The notes beneath the pieces are model-generated. The model was not told the DNA's origin and made no database searches. It saw nothing but the letters and a program-made list of their open reading frames with translations. A DNA stretch of 64,000 bases from CAINVV01 sp037137375 (lineage in GTDB: Bacteria; Bacteroidota; Bacteroidia; Bacteroidales; Prolixibacteraceae), in contig JBAXKJ010000011.1 in the NCBI GenBank assembly GCA_037137375.1, positions 62,001 to 126,000 of the forward strand. The letters run 5' to 3'. The position numbers were made by a program, and so were the translations under genes. Each line of letters opens with the position of its first letter. Position 1 is the stretch's first letter. Shown piece by piece: positions 10,031 to 19,560 of the stretch.

Positions 10031-11728
10031 TTATTCTGCAATTTTTGGGCGAGGCAGGACGTTTGTTCGTTTAAACTCCTTCATCATGAGCTCCTTTAGT
10101 TCCTTTACTTTCTCCGGATGCTCGAGGGAAAGATCCCTGGTTTCGGAACGGTCTTCCTTGATATTATAGAGCTCGAATACGGAATTTTCTGCAAGGCTAT
10201 TTCGCTCTAGGGCCATCTGCCGACTTACCAATTTCCAGTCGCCGACCCGGATGCCGGCATGCCCGGAGTGTTCGAAGGGAAGGATACGGGTTGGATCGCT
10301 TTTACTTTTCAGCGTCTTAAAAAGACTCGTTCCTTCCATAGGAGTGATCGCATTGCCCTTGAAAGTGAGTGGATAGGCAGCGCCTGAAACTTCCACGCAT
10401 GTGGCCATAACATCAACGAAATGAGCGTATTGCTTTGTGATAATTTGGGATTTCCTGATTTTATCGGGCCAGTGTATTATTAGCGGAGAGCTTATTCCAC
10501 CTTCGTGAACAAAGTGCTTGTATAAGGTGAATGGTGTATTTCCCACATTTGCCCATCCCGATCCATAACTAAACAAGGGACCTTCGGGGCTACCCAGCTT
10601 TTCAAGCGATTCACCTTTGTGAAGGACATTCGGGAAGGCCCCGGTTCCTCCATTAACCCTTGCGTCGGGGGTGGGAAATTCAAAACCAAATGGTTCCCAT
10701 TCCGCACAGGAGCCATTATCGCTCATGAACAATATCATGGTATTGTTTAACTGACCGGTCTTTTTAAGATAATCAAGAACACGACCGACGTTTTGGTCCA
10801 TGTTATCGAGCATGGCTGCATAGACTGCCATCCTGCGGGCCAAATCGGTCTGGCGATCTTTATCAAGAATATCCCATGGAGGATTATGGATGCCATCGCC
10901 CGGAACACCGTTGCGTTTTGCTAGTTTTGGTTGTGGAATATCGCTCCTTTCAGACAATTTAGTATTCTTCGGAACGACACCGATTTTCTTCATCCTGGCT
11001 AGTCTTTCAGAACGAATGACATCCCAGCCGACCTGATAAGTCTCCTTGTATTTTTCGATATCCTTGGCGGGAGCCTGCAGCGGAAAATGAACGGCCTGAT
11101 AGGCAAGGTATAAAAACCAGGGCTTCCCGGATGCCGGTTCACTCATTTTCAGAAAATCGAGGGCATAATCTGTAATGGCATTGGTGGCAAAAAATTCTCC
11201 CGGCGGATACTTTCTTTCGGTCCTTCCTTCGGGATAGCGCTTCATCCATTTTGAGCGCCAGCCATCTATGCCATAATCTGTGAGAAATCCATAATATTCA
11301 TCGAAGCCCCTGTCGGTTGGTCCCGGAAAATTAACATGCCATTTCCCCGAACCATAGGTGCTGTATCCGGCGGTTTTTAAAACTTCTGCAAGCGTAACAG
11401 CATTGGATGTCAGGCTTCCTGTGTAACCATGCTCACCCAGGGGAGCCCCGACAAACGCGCCAATTCCGGCCTGGTGCGGAAATAAACCTGTAAGCAGAGA
11501 GGCCCTGCTTGGGCAACAACGTGCTGAATTATAAAACTGCGTAAATCTCACTCCGTTTTTTGCCAGACGGTCCAGATTTGGAGTCTTTATTTCACTTCCA
11601 TAACAACCAATATCTGAATAACCCAGATCATCGGCCAGGATGATGAGTATGTTTGGCTTTTGTGCAAAGCCGGTCATCGCAAAAGCTGTGATGCATGCTG
11701 TCGAAAATGACCTAAAGTGAATTTTCAT
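10031..11728 (-). CDS. Type I (S1) formylglycine sulfatase, last gene of the minus-strand PUL
   Basis: The protein has 565 residues if started at the ATG at 11728, which gives a clean signal peptide (MKIHFRSFSTACITAFAMTG). The open frame continues to 11824, but that longer start would add a charged leader without signal character. The sulfatase signature is CCPSR, with Cys71 as the residue converted to formylglycine, followed by ASLLTGLFPHQAG. N-terminal metal residues (LADDLGYSD) and a later MSDNGS motif are present. It should remove sulfate esters from glycan units in the periplasm. It needs a maturation enzyme (anSME or FGE) encoded elsewhere. It lies 31 bases after the Tat-GH127 gene and is the distal gene of the operon. 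The sulfated position cannot be deduced. Confidence 0.9.
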   Translation of the reverse strand: MKIHFRSFSTACITAFAMTGFAQKPNILIILADDLGYSDIGCYGSEIKTPNLDRLAKNGVRFTQFYNSARCCPSRASLLTGLFPHQAGIGAFVGAPLGEHGYTGSLTSNAVTLAEVLKTAGYSTYGSGKWHVNFPGPTDRGFDEYYGFLTDYGIDGWRSKWMKRYPEGRTERKYPPGEFFATNAITDYALDFLKMSEPASGKPWFLYLAYQAVHFPLQAPAKDIEKYKETYQVGWDVIRSERLARMKKIGVVPKNTKLSERSDIPQPKLAKRNGVPGDGIHNPPWDILDKDRQTDLARRMAVYAAMLDNMDQNVGRVLDYLKKTGQLNNTMILFMSDNGSCAEWEPFGFEFPTPDARVNGGTGAFPNVLHKGESLEKLGSPEGPLFSYGSGWANVGNTPFTLYKHFVHEGGISSPLIIHWPDKIRKSQIITKQYAHFVDVMATCVEVSGAAYPLTFKGNAITPMEGTSLFKTLKSKSDPTRILPFEHSGHAGIRVGDWKLVSRQMALERNSLAENSVFELYNIKEDRSETRDLSLEHPEKVKELKELMMKEFKRTNVLPRPKIAE

Positions 11729-11759
11729 ATCTGTTGTGGATTTGCAAGTCGTTGATTGT

Positions 11760-14018
11760 TCATTTGTCCAGTCTGTCGAGCATGAAGAGATCCGGATTTG
11801 GAATATCCTCCCAGTAGCGCGCATCTTTCCTGTCGTTCACCACAGGCAGAACACTCATGCGCAAGTGGGCACAACCCATTGGGATCATCTCTATCGTAAC
11901 GGTAGGTTCATCTGATTTGACAGGACCCTCGCGAACAGCATCGACTGTGTTTTGAATGGTTGCTTTCCATTCCTTGATCCTTCTTGCAGGGACTTTCAAC
12001 ACGATTGGCGAATTCTCCTCACTCCAGGGTTGATAGGTGAGCTTATCATTGATTTCAGCAGTGATCTTTCCGGCAGGATTCTCCGGATCAATGGCGAGTC
12101 CGAAGTTCCAGTCTGATGCAGGGCTTAGTGACCATCTCGGCCAGCCGGAAGGACCTGCCTGCTCTTTATTCCACGATTCTTTGATCCGCACAGAATAGCT
12201 CAATGGACCGCGATCGATCGTGACGGCGCTGGTTCTGGGCCAGGTCTTTGCTTTTACTTCCATGTCAAATCTAAGCTCTATACGGTCGCCGTTCTTCCAT
12301 CTTTTATTGATCCGGATTAGCTTACCTCCCTGATCCTTCACTTTCTGTTTTTCACCGGAGACTTTCAATTCGATATTGTTACACCATCCGGGTATCCGGA
12401 AATAGAGGGGGAAAGTTACTTCGTTTTCACATTTAAGGGTCATCGTGATTTGGTCGCCAAAAGGGTATTTTGTTTCGCTGGCGATTTTCACCACATGGCC
12501 GGTATCTCCCACTTTCGCGGTAACGGTATTCGGTCCGTAGAGCCAGGCTATCAGTCCGTTGTCGGGTGAAGCCTGCCATAGATTCCGAACAAACCAGGGC
12601 CATCCCATTCCAGAATTGTGCATGCAGCACCGATGCAGATCAGCGGCAAAAAGCGGATGAATCCCCTGGTTTTTGAAATCCATTTTTGGTACCGAATAGA
12701 CCATGTTACTGGCTGTCAGGTAACGCAATGATTTATGATCAGGGGCATGCGATGCCGGCAGATGGTTGAATGTGATATCCTCAACACGGTCGGCATAAGT
12801 CGTGTCTCCCGTGATTCTTCCTAATATATAGTGGCTTTTGTTCAGTTCGACCAATGAACAGGTTTCAATAGCCTGACGTGGATCAATTTTCCCCGCGCGA
12901 ATGCGTTCATCTGCGGCATAGGTACCCCGAGGCATCTGACCCCAGATTTTTATCCAGCTATCGTAGAATATCCAGGTATTCTCAAGATAGCGATGGTCGC
13001 CAATGATTGGGTACATCTGGGCAGGATAACGGAATCTTTGTGCAAAATGGACCGTGTGATTGTCCAGCCACTCATTCATGGCGGGTTGAGTCTTTTGATA
13101 GACTTTGATAGCCAGGTCAAGTACCCACTTGTCTCCGGTGTTGTTAAACAGCCAAATTATTTGCGGCACGAAGTCACCGGCTCTTTTGACTTGTATCCGG
13201 GGTTTCCATGATCCGAAATGCTCTGCATAGTTCTCATAATATTCCCACGACATCTGTGGAAGAAACTGCTCTTTGGGCAGGTCCCGGCAGAAAGCAAAAA
13301 ATCGGGTCATCATTGGAATGATCCGCTTGTCGCCGGTAGCTTCAAAATGACTGATCAGCACATCGTTCATGACCATTTGAGGCCAAACGTCCACAACCTG
13401 CTGCCCATCCTTTCCCTTTATCAGCCGATTATGGCTACTTCCATAATACCCGTCTTCTTTCTGAGATAGAATGATCGTTTCGATCCAGCGGTCTGTAGTC
13501 TTTCTTAGCCGCTCATTCCCAGTAAGATGGGCAAGGTCGTAAAATCCTCTGAACCAGTAGGCAGCCTCCTCCCATCCTTCCTCTTTTCCACCCAGCCATC
13601 CGCTGTCAGGCCTGAGGTAGGGACTGAATTCTTCCAGATGACCAGTCTGGCCATCAGCCATGAGTTCGAGCTGATTTTTGACCCAACCCTCCGGCTGAAC
13701 TGCCCCCAATGGCAAGCTTGTCATCGGACTGGGTTGCAAAGGGTCCTGGTTTGATAAGTAATATTTGTTTTTAGATCCGGTGGATGGACGATCAACGATT
13801 TGTATGCCCGAACCTGTTCTTTCGGTTCGCATCGTTTCTGCAGCAGGATTTTCGAAATTCAGTTTGCTGGCTGGAGGCAGGTTGCCGGGATTGGCAATGG
13901 CATTGCCGCGAAGAACCGTAATCCCCGCAGCGGCAGTAGCTGCAGCCCCCATAAAGGCCCTCCTGGAAAGGCTTTTCATTCCGTCCTCTTGCTTGTTTGC
14001 GGATGAATTTTCATTCAT
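11760..14018 (-). CDS. GH127-type glycosidase (DUF1680 family), Tat-exported
   Basis: The 752-residue protein carries a twin-arginine signal (SLSRRAFMGAAATAAAG, residues about 16-32). Its DUF1680/GH127-like barrel contains the same predicted zinc/thiol centre as its paralogue at 7924: Glu385, Cys387 (AIETCSLVEL), Cys464 and Cys465 (HRCCMHNSG). It therefore looks catalytically intact. The two paralogues are clearly diverged and use different export routes, so they probably act on different linkages. The neighbours are sulfatases 15 bases upstream and 31 bases downstream, which suggests alternating desulfation and exo-glycosidic removal. Met14 (13979) directly before the Tat motif is an alternative start; the longer start is kept because it leaves a tight 15-base spacing. 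Substrate options are beta-L-arabinofuranose or anhydro-galactose; neither is proven. Confidence 0.85.
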   Translation of the reverse strand: MNENSSANKQEDGMKSLSRRAFMGAAATAAAGITVLRGNAIANPGNLPPASKLNFENPAAETMRTERTGSGIQIVDRPSTGSKNKYYLSNQDPLQPSPMTSLPLGAVQPEGWVKNQLELMADGQTGHLEEFSPYLRPDSGWLGGKEEGWEEAAYWFRGFYDLAHLTGNERLRKTTDRWIETIILSQKEDGYYGSSHNRLIKGKDGQQVVDVWPQMVMNDVLISHFEATGDKRIIPMMTRFFAFCRDLPKEQFLPQMSWEYYENYAEHFGSWKPRIQVKRAGDFVPQIIWLFNNTGDKWVLDLAIKVYQKTQPAMNEWLDNHTVHFAQRFRYPAQMYPIIGDHRYLENTWIFYDSWIKIWGQMPRGTYAADERIRAGKIDPRQAIETCSLVELNKSHYILGRITGDTTYADRVEDITFNHLPASHAPDHKSLRYLTASNMVYSVPKMDFKNQGIHPLFAADLHRCCMHNSGMGWPWFVRNLWQASPDNGLIAWLYGPNTVTAKVGDTGHVVKIASETKYPFGDQITMTLKCENEVTFPLYFRIPGWCNNIELKVSGEKQKVKDQGGKLIRINKRWKNGDRIELRFDMEVKAKTWPRTSAVTIDRGPLSYSVRIKESWNKEQAGPSGWPRWSLSPASDWNFGLAIDPENPAGKITAEINDKLTYQPWSEENSPIVLKVPARRIKEWKATIQNTVDAVREGPVKSDEPTVTIEMIPMGCAHLRMSVLPVVNDRKDARYWEDIPNPDLFMLDRLDK

Positions 14019-14033
14019 GGATTGAGGATAAAG

Positions 14034-15605
14034 TTATTTCTGGGCTTTTGGTTCCGGAGCGGGAAATACATGGGCCCTGTTGGCCCAGGTCTCCCACATC
14101 GCCGCAAGTTTTTTGGCAACATCGGGTTGCTGATTTGCCAGGTCGCTTTGCTCAGTCCGGTCTTTGGTCAGGTCGTAAAGCTCCCAAGGCACCGTCAAGC
14201 CTGAACGAACCAATTTCATGTCTCCGACACGAACGGCGGCATTTTTTTCATGCTCCCAATACAGGGCTTCTCTTGTGACGGGTCTGTTTTTAAAGGCCGG
14301 AACAAGGCTTTTACCTTCCATTGGCAAAATTTCATTGTTGTTAAATAAGGTTGGATATTTGGCACCTGAAAGTTCTACGCAGGTGGGCATAATATCAATC
14401 ACATGACCAACCTGCGAGCGAAGTTCCCCTTTTGCCGAAATGCCTGCGGGCCAATGTATAATGAGTGGAGTAGAGATACCACCCTCGTGCGTAAAATGTT
14501 TGTATTTCCGGAAAGGAGTATTCTCGAGAAAAGCCCAACTTTCACCACAATACCAGGTCGAATTTGCCTCTGTAGGATCACCTTCATCTCTTCCTTCGGG
14601 ACCACTTTCCGCGTTTCCTCCGTTATCACTCATAAATAGAATAACGGTATTTTCAAAGATGCCACGCTTCTTTAATCCGTTAACAAGATCGCCTATTGAC
14701 TTATCCATGTGGTAGACCGCAGCAGCATAGACGGCCATCATATGGTCGAAGCGATCCTGTTTTTCGGGGGATAGTTGATCCCAGGCACTGATTTTATCGA
14801 TCCTTGGAGTGAGCGGCCAGGCGTTATTTACGAGGCCTAATTCGATTTGCTTGTTATGCCTTGTAATGCGCATTTGATCCCACCCTTGTTTGTATTTTCC
14901 CCTAAATTTTGCAATATCTTCAGACGGCGCCTGCAACGGGAAATGAGGTGCGTTGTGGCAAAGATGCAGATAAAAGGGTTTCTTTTCGGCTAGCGCCTGA
15001 TCGATGAATTTTAATCCAAAAGTGGTCCAAAGATCTGTCGTATACCAGTTTGCCGGTAGTTGGCTGTCGTTGTTTTCAAGAAGCTTTCCATTTAGGTAAA
15101 GTCTGGCTTTCGGACTTTTACTGGCATAATAGAAGCCTCCTGCCGCAGCATTCAGACTACGGTCAAAACCTCTTCCCCAGGGTGTGGCACCCGCATCCTG
15201 ACCCACATGCCATTTTCCGGACATGGCCGTAAAGTATCCTGCCGGCTTCAAAACTTCGGCTATGGTGACACATTGGTTGTTAAGGAAGCCCCGGTAGCCG
15301 ATCTGGCCCTGATCATCCATCATATGGCCAATGCCCGTCTGATGTGAGTACAATCCGGTCAGCAATGATGCTCTTGTCGGGCAACAACGGGCGCAATTAT
15401 AAAATTGTGTGAATCGCAAACCCTTGGAGGCCAGCGCATCGAGATTTGGAGTAGGGGTCTCGGAGCCATAGCAGCCGATGTCAGAAAAGCCCATGTCGTC
15501 GACCAGAATGACGATGATGTTTGGTCTTTTTTGTGCTACGGCAACCTGTAAAGATAAAACTGAGGCCAGGGTAAGAAATGGTGCAGCTTTCATATTAATA
15601 TTCAT
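14034..15605 (-). CDS. Type I (S1) formylglycine sulfatase
   Basis: The 523-residue protein begins with a signal peptide (cleavage near AVAQK). The sulfatase signature is CCPTR, with Cys74 as the predicted formylglycine residue, then ASLLTGLYSHQTGIG. Calcium-site residues VDDMGFSD and FMSDNGGN are present. The CCPTR plus HQTGIG pattern resembles that of the sulfatase at 10031, so the two are probably related arylsulfatase-like subfamily members with distinct positional specificity. The length is typical. It sits 9 bases after the preceding sulfatase and 15 bases before the Tat-GH127, in one transcription unit. It is likely periplasmic and exo-acting. The substrate is not known from sequence. 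Confidence 0.9.
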   Translation of the reverse strand: MNINMKAAPFLTLASVLSLQVAVAQKRPNIIVILVDDMGFSDIGCYGSETPTPNLDALASKGLRFTQFYNCARCCPTRASLLTGLYSHQTGIGHMMDDQGQIGYRGFLNNQCVTIAEVLKPAGYFTAMSGKWHVGQDAGATPWGRGFDRSLNAAAGGFYYASKSPKARLYLNGKLLENNDSQLPANWYTTDLWTTFGLKFIDQALAEKKPFYLHLCHNAPHFPLQAPSEDIAKFRGKYKQGWDQMRITRHNKQIELGLVNNAWPLTPRIDKISAWDQLSPEKQDRFDHMMAVYAAAVYHMDKSIGDLVNGLKKRGIFENTVILFMSDNGGNAESGPEGRDEGDPTEANSTWYCGESWAFLENTPFRKYKHFTHEGGISTPLIIHWPAGISAKGELRSQVGHVIDIMPTCVELSGAKYPTLFNNNEILPMEGKSLVPAFKNRPVTREALYWEHEKNAAVRVGDMKLVRSGLTVPWELYDLTKDRTEQSDLANQQPDVAKKLAAMWETWANRAHVFPAPEPKAQK

Positions 15606-15614
15606 TTAGTCAGT

Positions 15615-17003
15615 TTATTTTATAGCAGAAGGAAGACCCTTTCTCCAGCTCAGCAGTTTGGATTTGAGTCTTTCGGCTTCTTTTGGATTCGACGAAACGA
15701 GATTGGTGGTTTCCTTACTGTCAATTTCCATATTATAGAGCTCGGCGCCAGTACCATCAAAGTTGATGAAAAATTTCCATTTCCCTTCGCGGATCGCAAG
15801 ATTTGGGCTCCTGTCCCGTCCTTCAGGAAATTTGAAGGCAGTATCATTACGGCCGTATTCCCAGTATAAGGTCCGGATTTCAGAAGATGATTTTCCGAAC
15901 AATACCTCACTCCTGTCTTTTCCATCGAAGGCAAAACCTCCGGGGATCTTAGCTCCGGCAAGCGCACTGAAACTGGGAAGTAAATCATTGGCAGAGAGGA
16001 TGGATTTCTCATCGATCCTACCTGAAGGAATATGGCCGGGCCACCTCACAATAAAGGGCATCCGGGTACCTCCTTCGTACAGAGAGAGCTTTGAACCTCT
16101 GAAATTCCCGGATCTGGAACCTTTAAAACTTGGAAGCGGTCCGTTGTCGCTGGTAAATATTACCAGTGTATTTTGGTCGATGCCCAATTGTTTCAATCCT
16201 TCGAACAGCCGTCCCATCTGCCTGTCGTATTCATCCAAAACTGCTCTGAATTTCCGTTCCTCTTCAGGTCCGTTGGGGTAAAGACCAAGACGCTCTTGTC
16301 CGGGTACCCAGGGTGTATGAACATCGTCCGGCCAGAGGTTGATAAAACAGGGCTGATCCTTGTGCTTTTTCAAAAAACTGAGTGTTTTGTCTACAAAGTA
16401 GGCAGTCCTGTTCCACCTCTTAATGCTGTCTGTTTTAGCCCAGATCCAGTTTGTTGAGGTCAGCAGTGGATCGGGATCCGGACTTTCCCAGGTACTGGCA
16501 TGTTCGTCGAATCCATAAGCTTCAAATCCCGGAGCCTCCGTCACATCGCGTCCACCTCCCATGTGCCATTTGCCAAAATGACCCGTAGCATAACCTGCAG
16601 ACTTAAGAATTTTGGCAATTGAGGGTGCAGATGGATCCAGGAAATCGGCTTGTTCGCATTTTCTGTTATCCGCTTTTTTCTGTAAAAAACTGGCAATATT
16701 CCATTTTGCGGGAGCCATTCCGGTAAGTAAACCTGTACGGGAAGGAGAGCAAATTGGTGAAGCGCTATAATATTGAGTGAACTTTATTCCTTCGCGGGCC
16801 ATTCGATCAATATTTGGTGTTGGGGCAAATTTGCCTCCATAACATCCAATGTCACCGAAACCCATATCATCAGTCAGAATAATAATGATATTTGGTTTCG
16901 TATTCTGCGCTTGTTTGGCAGGCACAGTACCCTGAAGGGAAAGAAGGATCAGTCCGCCCCCTGTGGTCAGAAGTATTTTCCTGGTAGGTTGAATGCGTAT
17001 CAT
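15615..17003 (-). CDS. Type I (S1) formylglycine sulfatase
   Basis: The 462-residue protein has an N-terminal hydrophobic export signal (residues about 8-29). The canonical sulfatase signature CSPSR has Cys85 as the formylglycine precursor, followed by TGLLTGMAPAKWN. Further active-site markers are LTDDMGFGD near residue 45 and FTSDNGPLPS. The CSPSR type differs from the CCPSR and CCPTR enzymes in the same operon, so this gene is from another sulfatase subfamily and should attack another sulfate position or residue. It is spaced 11 bases after the upstream sulfatase and 9 bases before the next. N-acetylgalactosamine-6-sulfatase-type names are often given to such proteins, but the sequence does not justify one. 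Confidence 0.9.
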   Translation of the reverse strand: MIRIQPTRKILLTTGGGLILLSLQGTVPAKQAQNTKPNIIIILTDDMGFGDIGCYGGKFAPTPNIDRMAREGIKFTQYYSASPICSPSRTGLLTGMAPAKWNIASFLQKKADNRKCEQADFLDPSAPSIAKILKSAGYATGHFGKWHMGGGRDVTEAPGFEAYGFDEHASTWESPDPDPLLTSTNWIWAKTDSIKRWNRTAYFVDKTLSFLKKHKDQPCFINLWPDDVHTPWVPGQERLGLYPNGPEEERKFRAVLDEYDRQMGRLFEGLKQLGIDQNTLVIFTSDNGPLPSFKGSRSGNFRGSKLSLYEGGTRMPFIVRWPGHIPSGRIDEKSILSANDLLPSFSALAGAKIPGGFAFDGKDRSEVLFGKSSSEIRTLYWEYGRNDTAFKFPEGRDRSPNLAIREGKWKFFINFDGTGAELYNMEIDSKETTNLVSSNPKEAERLKSKLLSWRKGLPSAIK

Positions 17004-17014
17004 CTATTAATTTT

Positions 17015-18469
17015 TTAATGTACGATTTTTTCATCAGCCCGGGCCTGTGCATGCCAGCAGGAACCGTCCCATATTGTCGTTTCTCCTTTAGCCCTCGGAT
17101 CATTGGTTTCTTCCATCCACTTTTTGAGACATTCACGCATTTCAAGAAGAGTTTTTCTTTCACTGTCCCGATCGGCAAGATTTGTCAACTGGAGCGGATC
17201 TTTTCTGAGATCATATAATTCTTCTGCCGGACGTAAGTCGAAGCAGAGTTTATAAAACTTGGAATATTCTGGTTGGTTCTTGTTCTGTATAATAAAGTAC
17301 TTTGATGGCCCCTCATCGCAGTCTACATGTCCAAGTGGGGTGCTGTTCTTCCTCTTAAGGAATGGATCCCCGGCAGGAAACAGGTAAGGCCGAAAATTCC
17401 TGATGTATAAATAGTCTTCGTTACAGACTGCTCTGACTGGAAAGCTTTTCCCTTCCGGCTGGCACCATGTGTGACGTTCCCGTTCAGCAAATACAATGTT
17501 TCTGGTTGGATCAATTCTTCCGGTCTTATCTGAAAGCAAGAGATTGAGAAAACTCTTTCCCGTCATGCAGTCAGGTATTTTAATTTCTGCTGCCTCCAGG
17601 AAAGTTGGGGCAAAATCTGTGAAACTGATAAAATCAGTTACGACACGATCCGGTTTGCACTTTTTGGCCCACTTTATTGCCAAAGGAGCTTTAATTCCAT
17701 GAAGATACAGATTTCCTTTACCTCTTGGAAATGGCAACCCATTGTCGCCGGTCATTACGATGATGGTATTGTCCAGTTCTCCTATTGAATCGAGTTTCTG
17801 GAGTAATAGCCCGACTTCATTATCGAACTGTTTGACTTCGGCATAATAGTCAGCCAGATCGTTTCTTACCTCGTCCACGTCCGGGAGGAATGCGGGAATA
17901 TTTATTTTCGATGGATTGATTTTGTATTGATTCCTGAGATCCTTGTTATAAGGTCGGTGTGGACTGTTACTTCCAAACCAAAAACAAAATGGCTGGTCTT
18001 TTTTTCGTTGGATCAGAAACTCGCTGAAGTCTTTATATTTCCTACCTGCGGGATTGATCGCTCTTCCGGTATTGATACCCGGAGCCCAACCTTTCCCGGT
18101 AAAACCGACAAGAAATCCATTGTCGGATAACAAGTCAGTATACAAAGGGGGAATGCTCAACCAGTCTGAAGAAAGATTGATGGCATTTTTCAACCGGTGA
18201 GGCATTTGCCCGGATAAGATTCCTGCACGGGAGGCAGTGCAGGTTGGCGAATTAACAAAGGCATTCGTAAACAAAACTCCTTCTTTTGCGAGCCTGTCAA
18301 AGGAAGGAGTTTCGATGACCGGATCTCCCGGAATACTGGCGGGAAATAGACCCCAGTCATCAGCTAAACAGAATAGAATATTTGGCTTCTTTTTCCCATA
18401 AGAAGACAGATTAAAGGCAAAAACCAGTATTCCAAGTACTGAACTGAATATTATTTTGAATATTCTCAT
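17015..18469 (-). CDS. Type I (S1) sulfatase with CxASR signature
   Basis: The 484-residue protein has a signal peptide (residues 1 to about 24) and an alkaline-phosphatase-like sulfatase fold. The signature is CTASR (Cys77) rather than CxPSR. Formylglycine-generating systems accept Ala at this position (C-x-P/A-x-R), so it can still be matured. Metal residues LADDWG and MTGDNGLPFPRGKG are present. The C-terminal half contains DLRKDPLQLTNLAD, the common sulfatase ending. It resembles heparan-sulfatase or N-sulfatase-like groups, but I do not assign one. It is the first sulfatase of the operon, 43 bases after the propeller glycosidase. The fold assignment is firm; the specificity is unknown. 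Confidence 0.87.
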   Translation of the reverse strand: MRIFKIIFSSVLGILVFAFNLSSYGKKKPNILFCLADDWGLFPASIPGDPVIETPSFDRLAKEGVLFTNAFVNSPTCTASRAGILSGQMPHRLKNAINLSSDWLSIPPLYTDLLSDNGFLVGFTGKGWAPGINTGRAINPAGRKYKDFSEFLIQRKKDQPFCFWFGSNSPHRPYNKDLRNQYKINPSKINIPAFLPDVDEVRNDLADYYAEVKQFDNEVGLLLQKLDSIGELDNTIIVMTGDNGLPFPRGKGNLYLHGIKAPLAIKWAKKCKPDRVVTDFISFTDFAPTFLEAAEIKIPDCMTGKSFLNLLLSDKTGRIDPTRNIVFAERERHTWCQPEGKSFPVRAVCNEDYLYIRNFRPYLFPAGDPFLKRKNSTPLGHVDCDEGPSKYFIIQNKNQPEYSKFYKLCFDLRPAEELYDLRKDPLQLTNLADRDSERKTLLEMRECLKKWMEETNDPRAKGETTIWDGSCWHAQARADEKIVH

Positions 18470-18512
18470 ATACTTCTTACAAAAATCAGACCTTAGAAAT
18501 AGTATTACTATG

Positions 18513-19541
18513 CTAATTCAGGATCCTTTTGATGCCATCTTTATCACATCTCAATTCAGCTATTTGAATGAATGCATACCGCTGATGCGGTTCGAGGCGT
18601 CCCTTTAATACGTCTGGTCTGAACGGTTCAACATGGTAAACAATATACACTTTTTTCCCTTTAATCAGTACGCTGGGGTGGCGGGCCTGCGACCAGTCGA
18701 GTAGTCTGGGAGAGGTTCCTCCCTGCATGATCTGACCATGATATTTCCAGACAACGCCATCTTCTGAACTATAAGTTGAAAGTCCTTTATGCGGGTCTGC
18801 AATCATATAATATCGCTTATTGTAGAGGAAGACATAGACACCTTCCTGGTAAGGTATACTTGTTATAGATTCTTTGTTTACATCACCTTGAACTTCACCT
18901 TTGATGGTCCAGCTCATTAAATCGGGGCTTTCTGCATAACGTATGGTTCTTCGGCCCTTTGACTCAGGGTTATTATATCCGCCAACATAATACATGCGAA
19001 ATGTCCCATTAGGTAATTTTATTACATTGGCATCCAAGCAGTTGTCTTCACTAATGGTGACATCGACCCGTTTCCAGCCATTGATCATATCGGATATTGG
19101 AGCAACGTAATGGGCAATGCATCCTCCTGTTCCCCAGGGAGGTGTGGCATCTGCTTTATAGGTGACAAACATGTGGGCATTTTTTCCTGAGACGATTACA
19201 CCGGGTGCCCAGAAGGTCTGATCACCGTCTGGTAAACCGCCTTTCCCATCGAAAATGCAGTATCCTCTGAAAGTCCATTTTTTCATGTCTTTGGAACTCG
19301 CCACTCCTATAGGATTTCCGCAGGAGGAGGACATCCCAAGTGCAGGCCGGCGACCGGTATAATAGATGCTCCATACTTTTTCGAATGGATTCCACACCAC
19401 TTCAGGATCGCAGGAGCCACAGTAATGAGGGTCTGCAAAGGCCGGAACCGGCAGGAAGTCGCGGCCCTGTCCAAGAGCTGCTGACAGACTCGCAAAATAC
19501 AAGCTTATCAGTCCAAGAATAAATATTCTTCGGTTCATCAT
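18513..19541 (-). CDS. Five-bladed beta-propeller glycosidase (GH43/GH117-like)
   Basis: The 342-residue protein has a signal peptide (to about residue 24) and a single propeller domain resembling the GH43/GH32/GH117 superfamily. Possible catalytic acids lie where the fold expects them: Asp45 in SCDPEVVWNP, an Asp in LDANVIKLPNG and a Glu in YQEGVYVFLYNKRYYM. Repeated blade motifs such as MYYVGG and YMIADP are visible. GH43 enzymes remove arabinose or xylose. GH117 enzymes remove 3,6-anhydro-L-galactose. I cannot decide between these or a new family. The gene sits 19 bases after SusD and 43 bases before a sulfatase, as expected for an exo-enzyme of the same glycan pathway. Met2 (19538) is an equivalent start. 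Confidence 0.65.
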   Translation of the reverse strand: MMNRRIFILGLISLYFASLSAALGQGRDFLPVPAFADPHYCGSCDPEVVWNPFEKVWSIYYTGRRPALGMSSSCGNPIGVASSKDMKKWTFRGYCIFDGKGGLPDGDQTFWAPGVIVSGKNAHMFVTYKADATPPWGTGGCIAHYVAPISDMINGWKRVDVTISEDNCLDANVIKLPNGTFRMYYVGGYNNPESKGRRTIRYAESPDLMSWTIKGEVQGDVNKESITSIPYQEGVYVFLYNKRYYMIADPHKGLSTYSSEDGVVWKYHGQIMQGGTSPRLLDWSQARHPSVLIKGKKVYIVYHVEPFRPDVLKGRLEPHQRYAFIQIAELRCDKDGIKRILN

Positions 19542-19560
19542 CTCTGTCTGTTTAAATAGC

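Noticed and set aside
11729..11824. N-terminal extension of the last sulfatase
   Set aside because: The extra 32 residues lack signal character and overlap the upstream GH127 gene; ATG 11728 gives a proper signal peptide.
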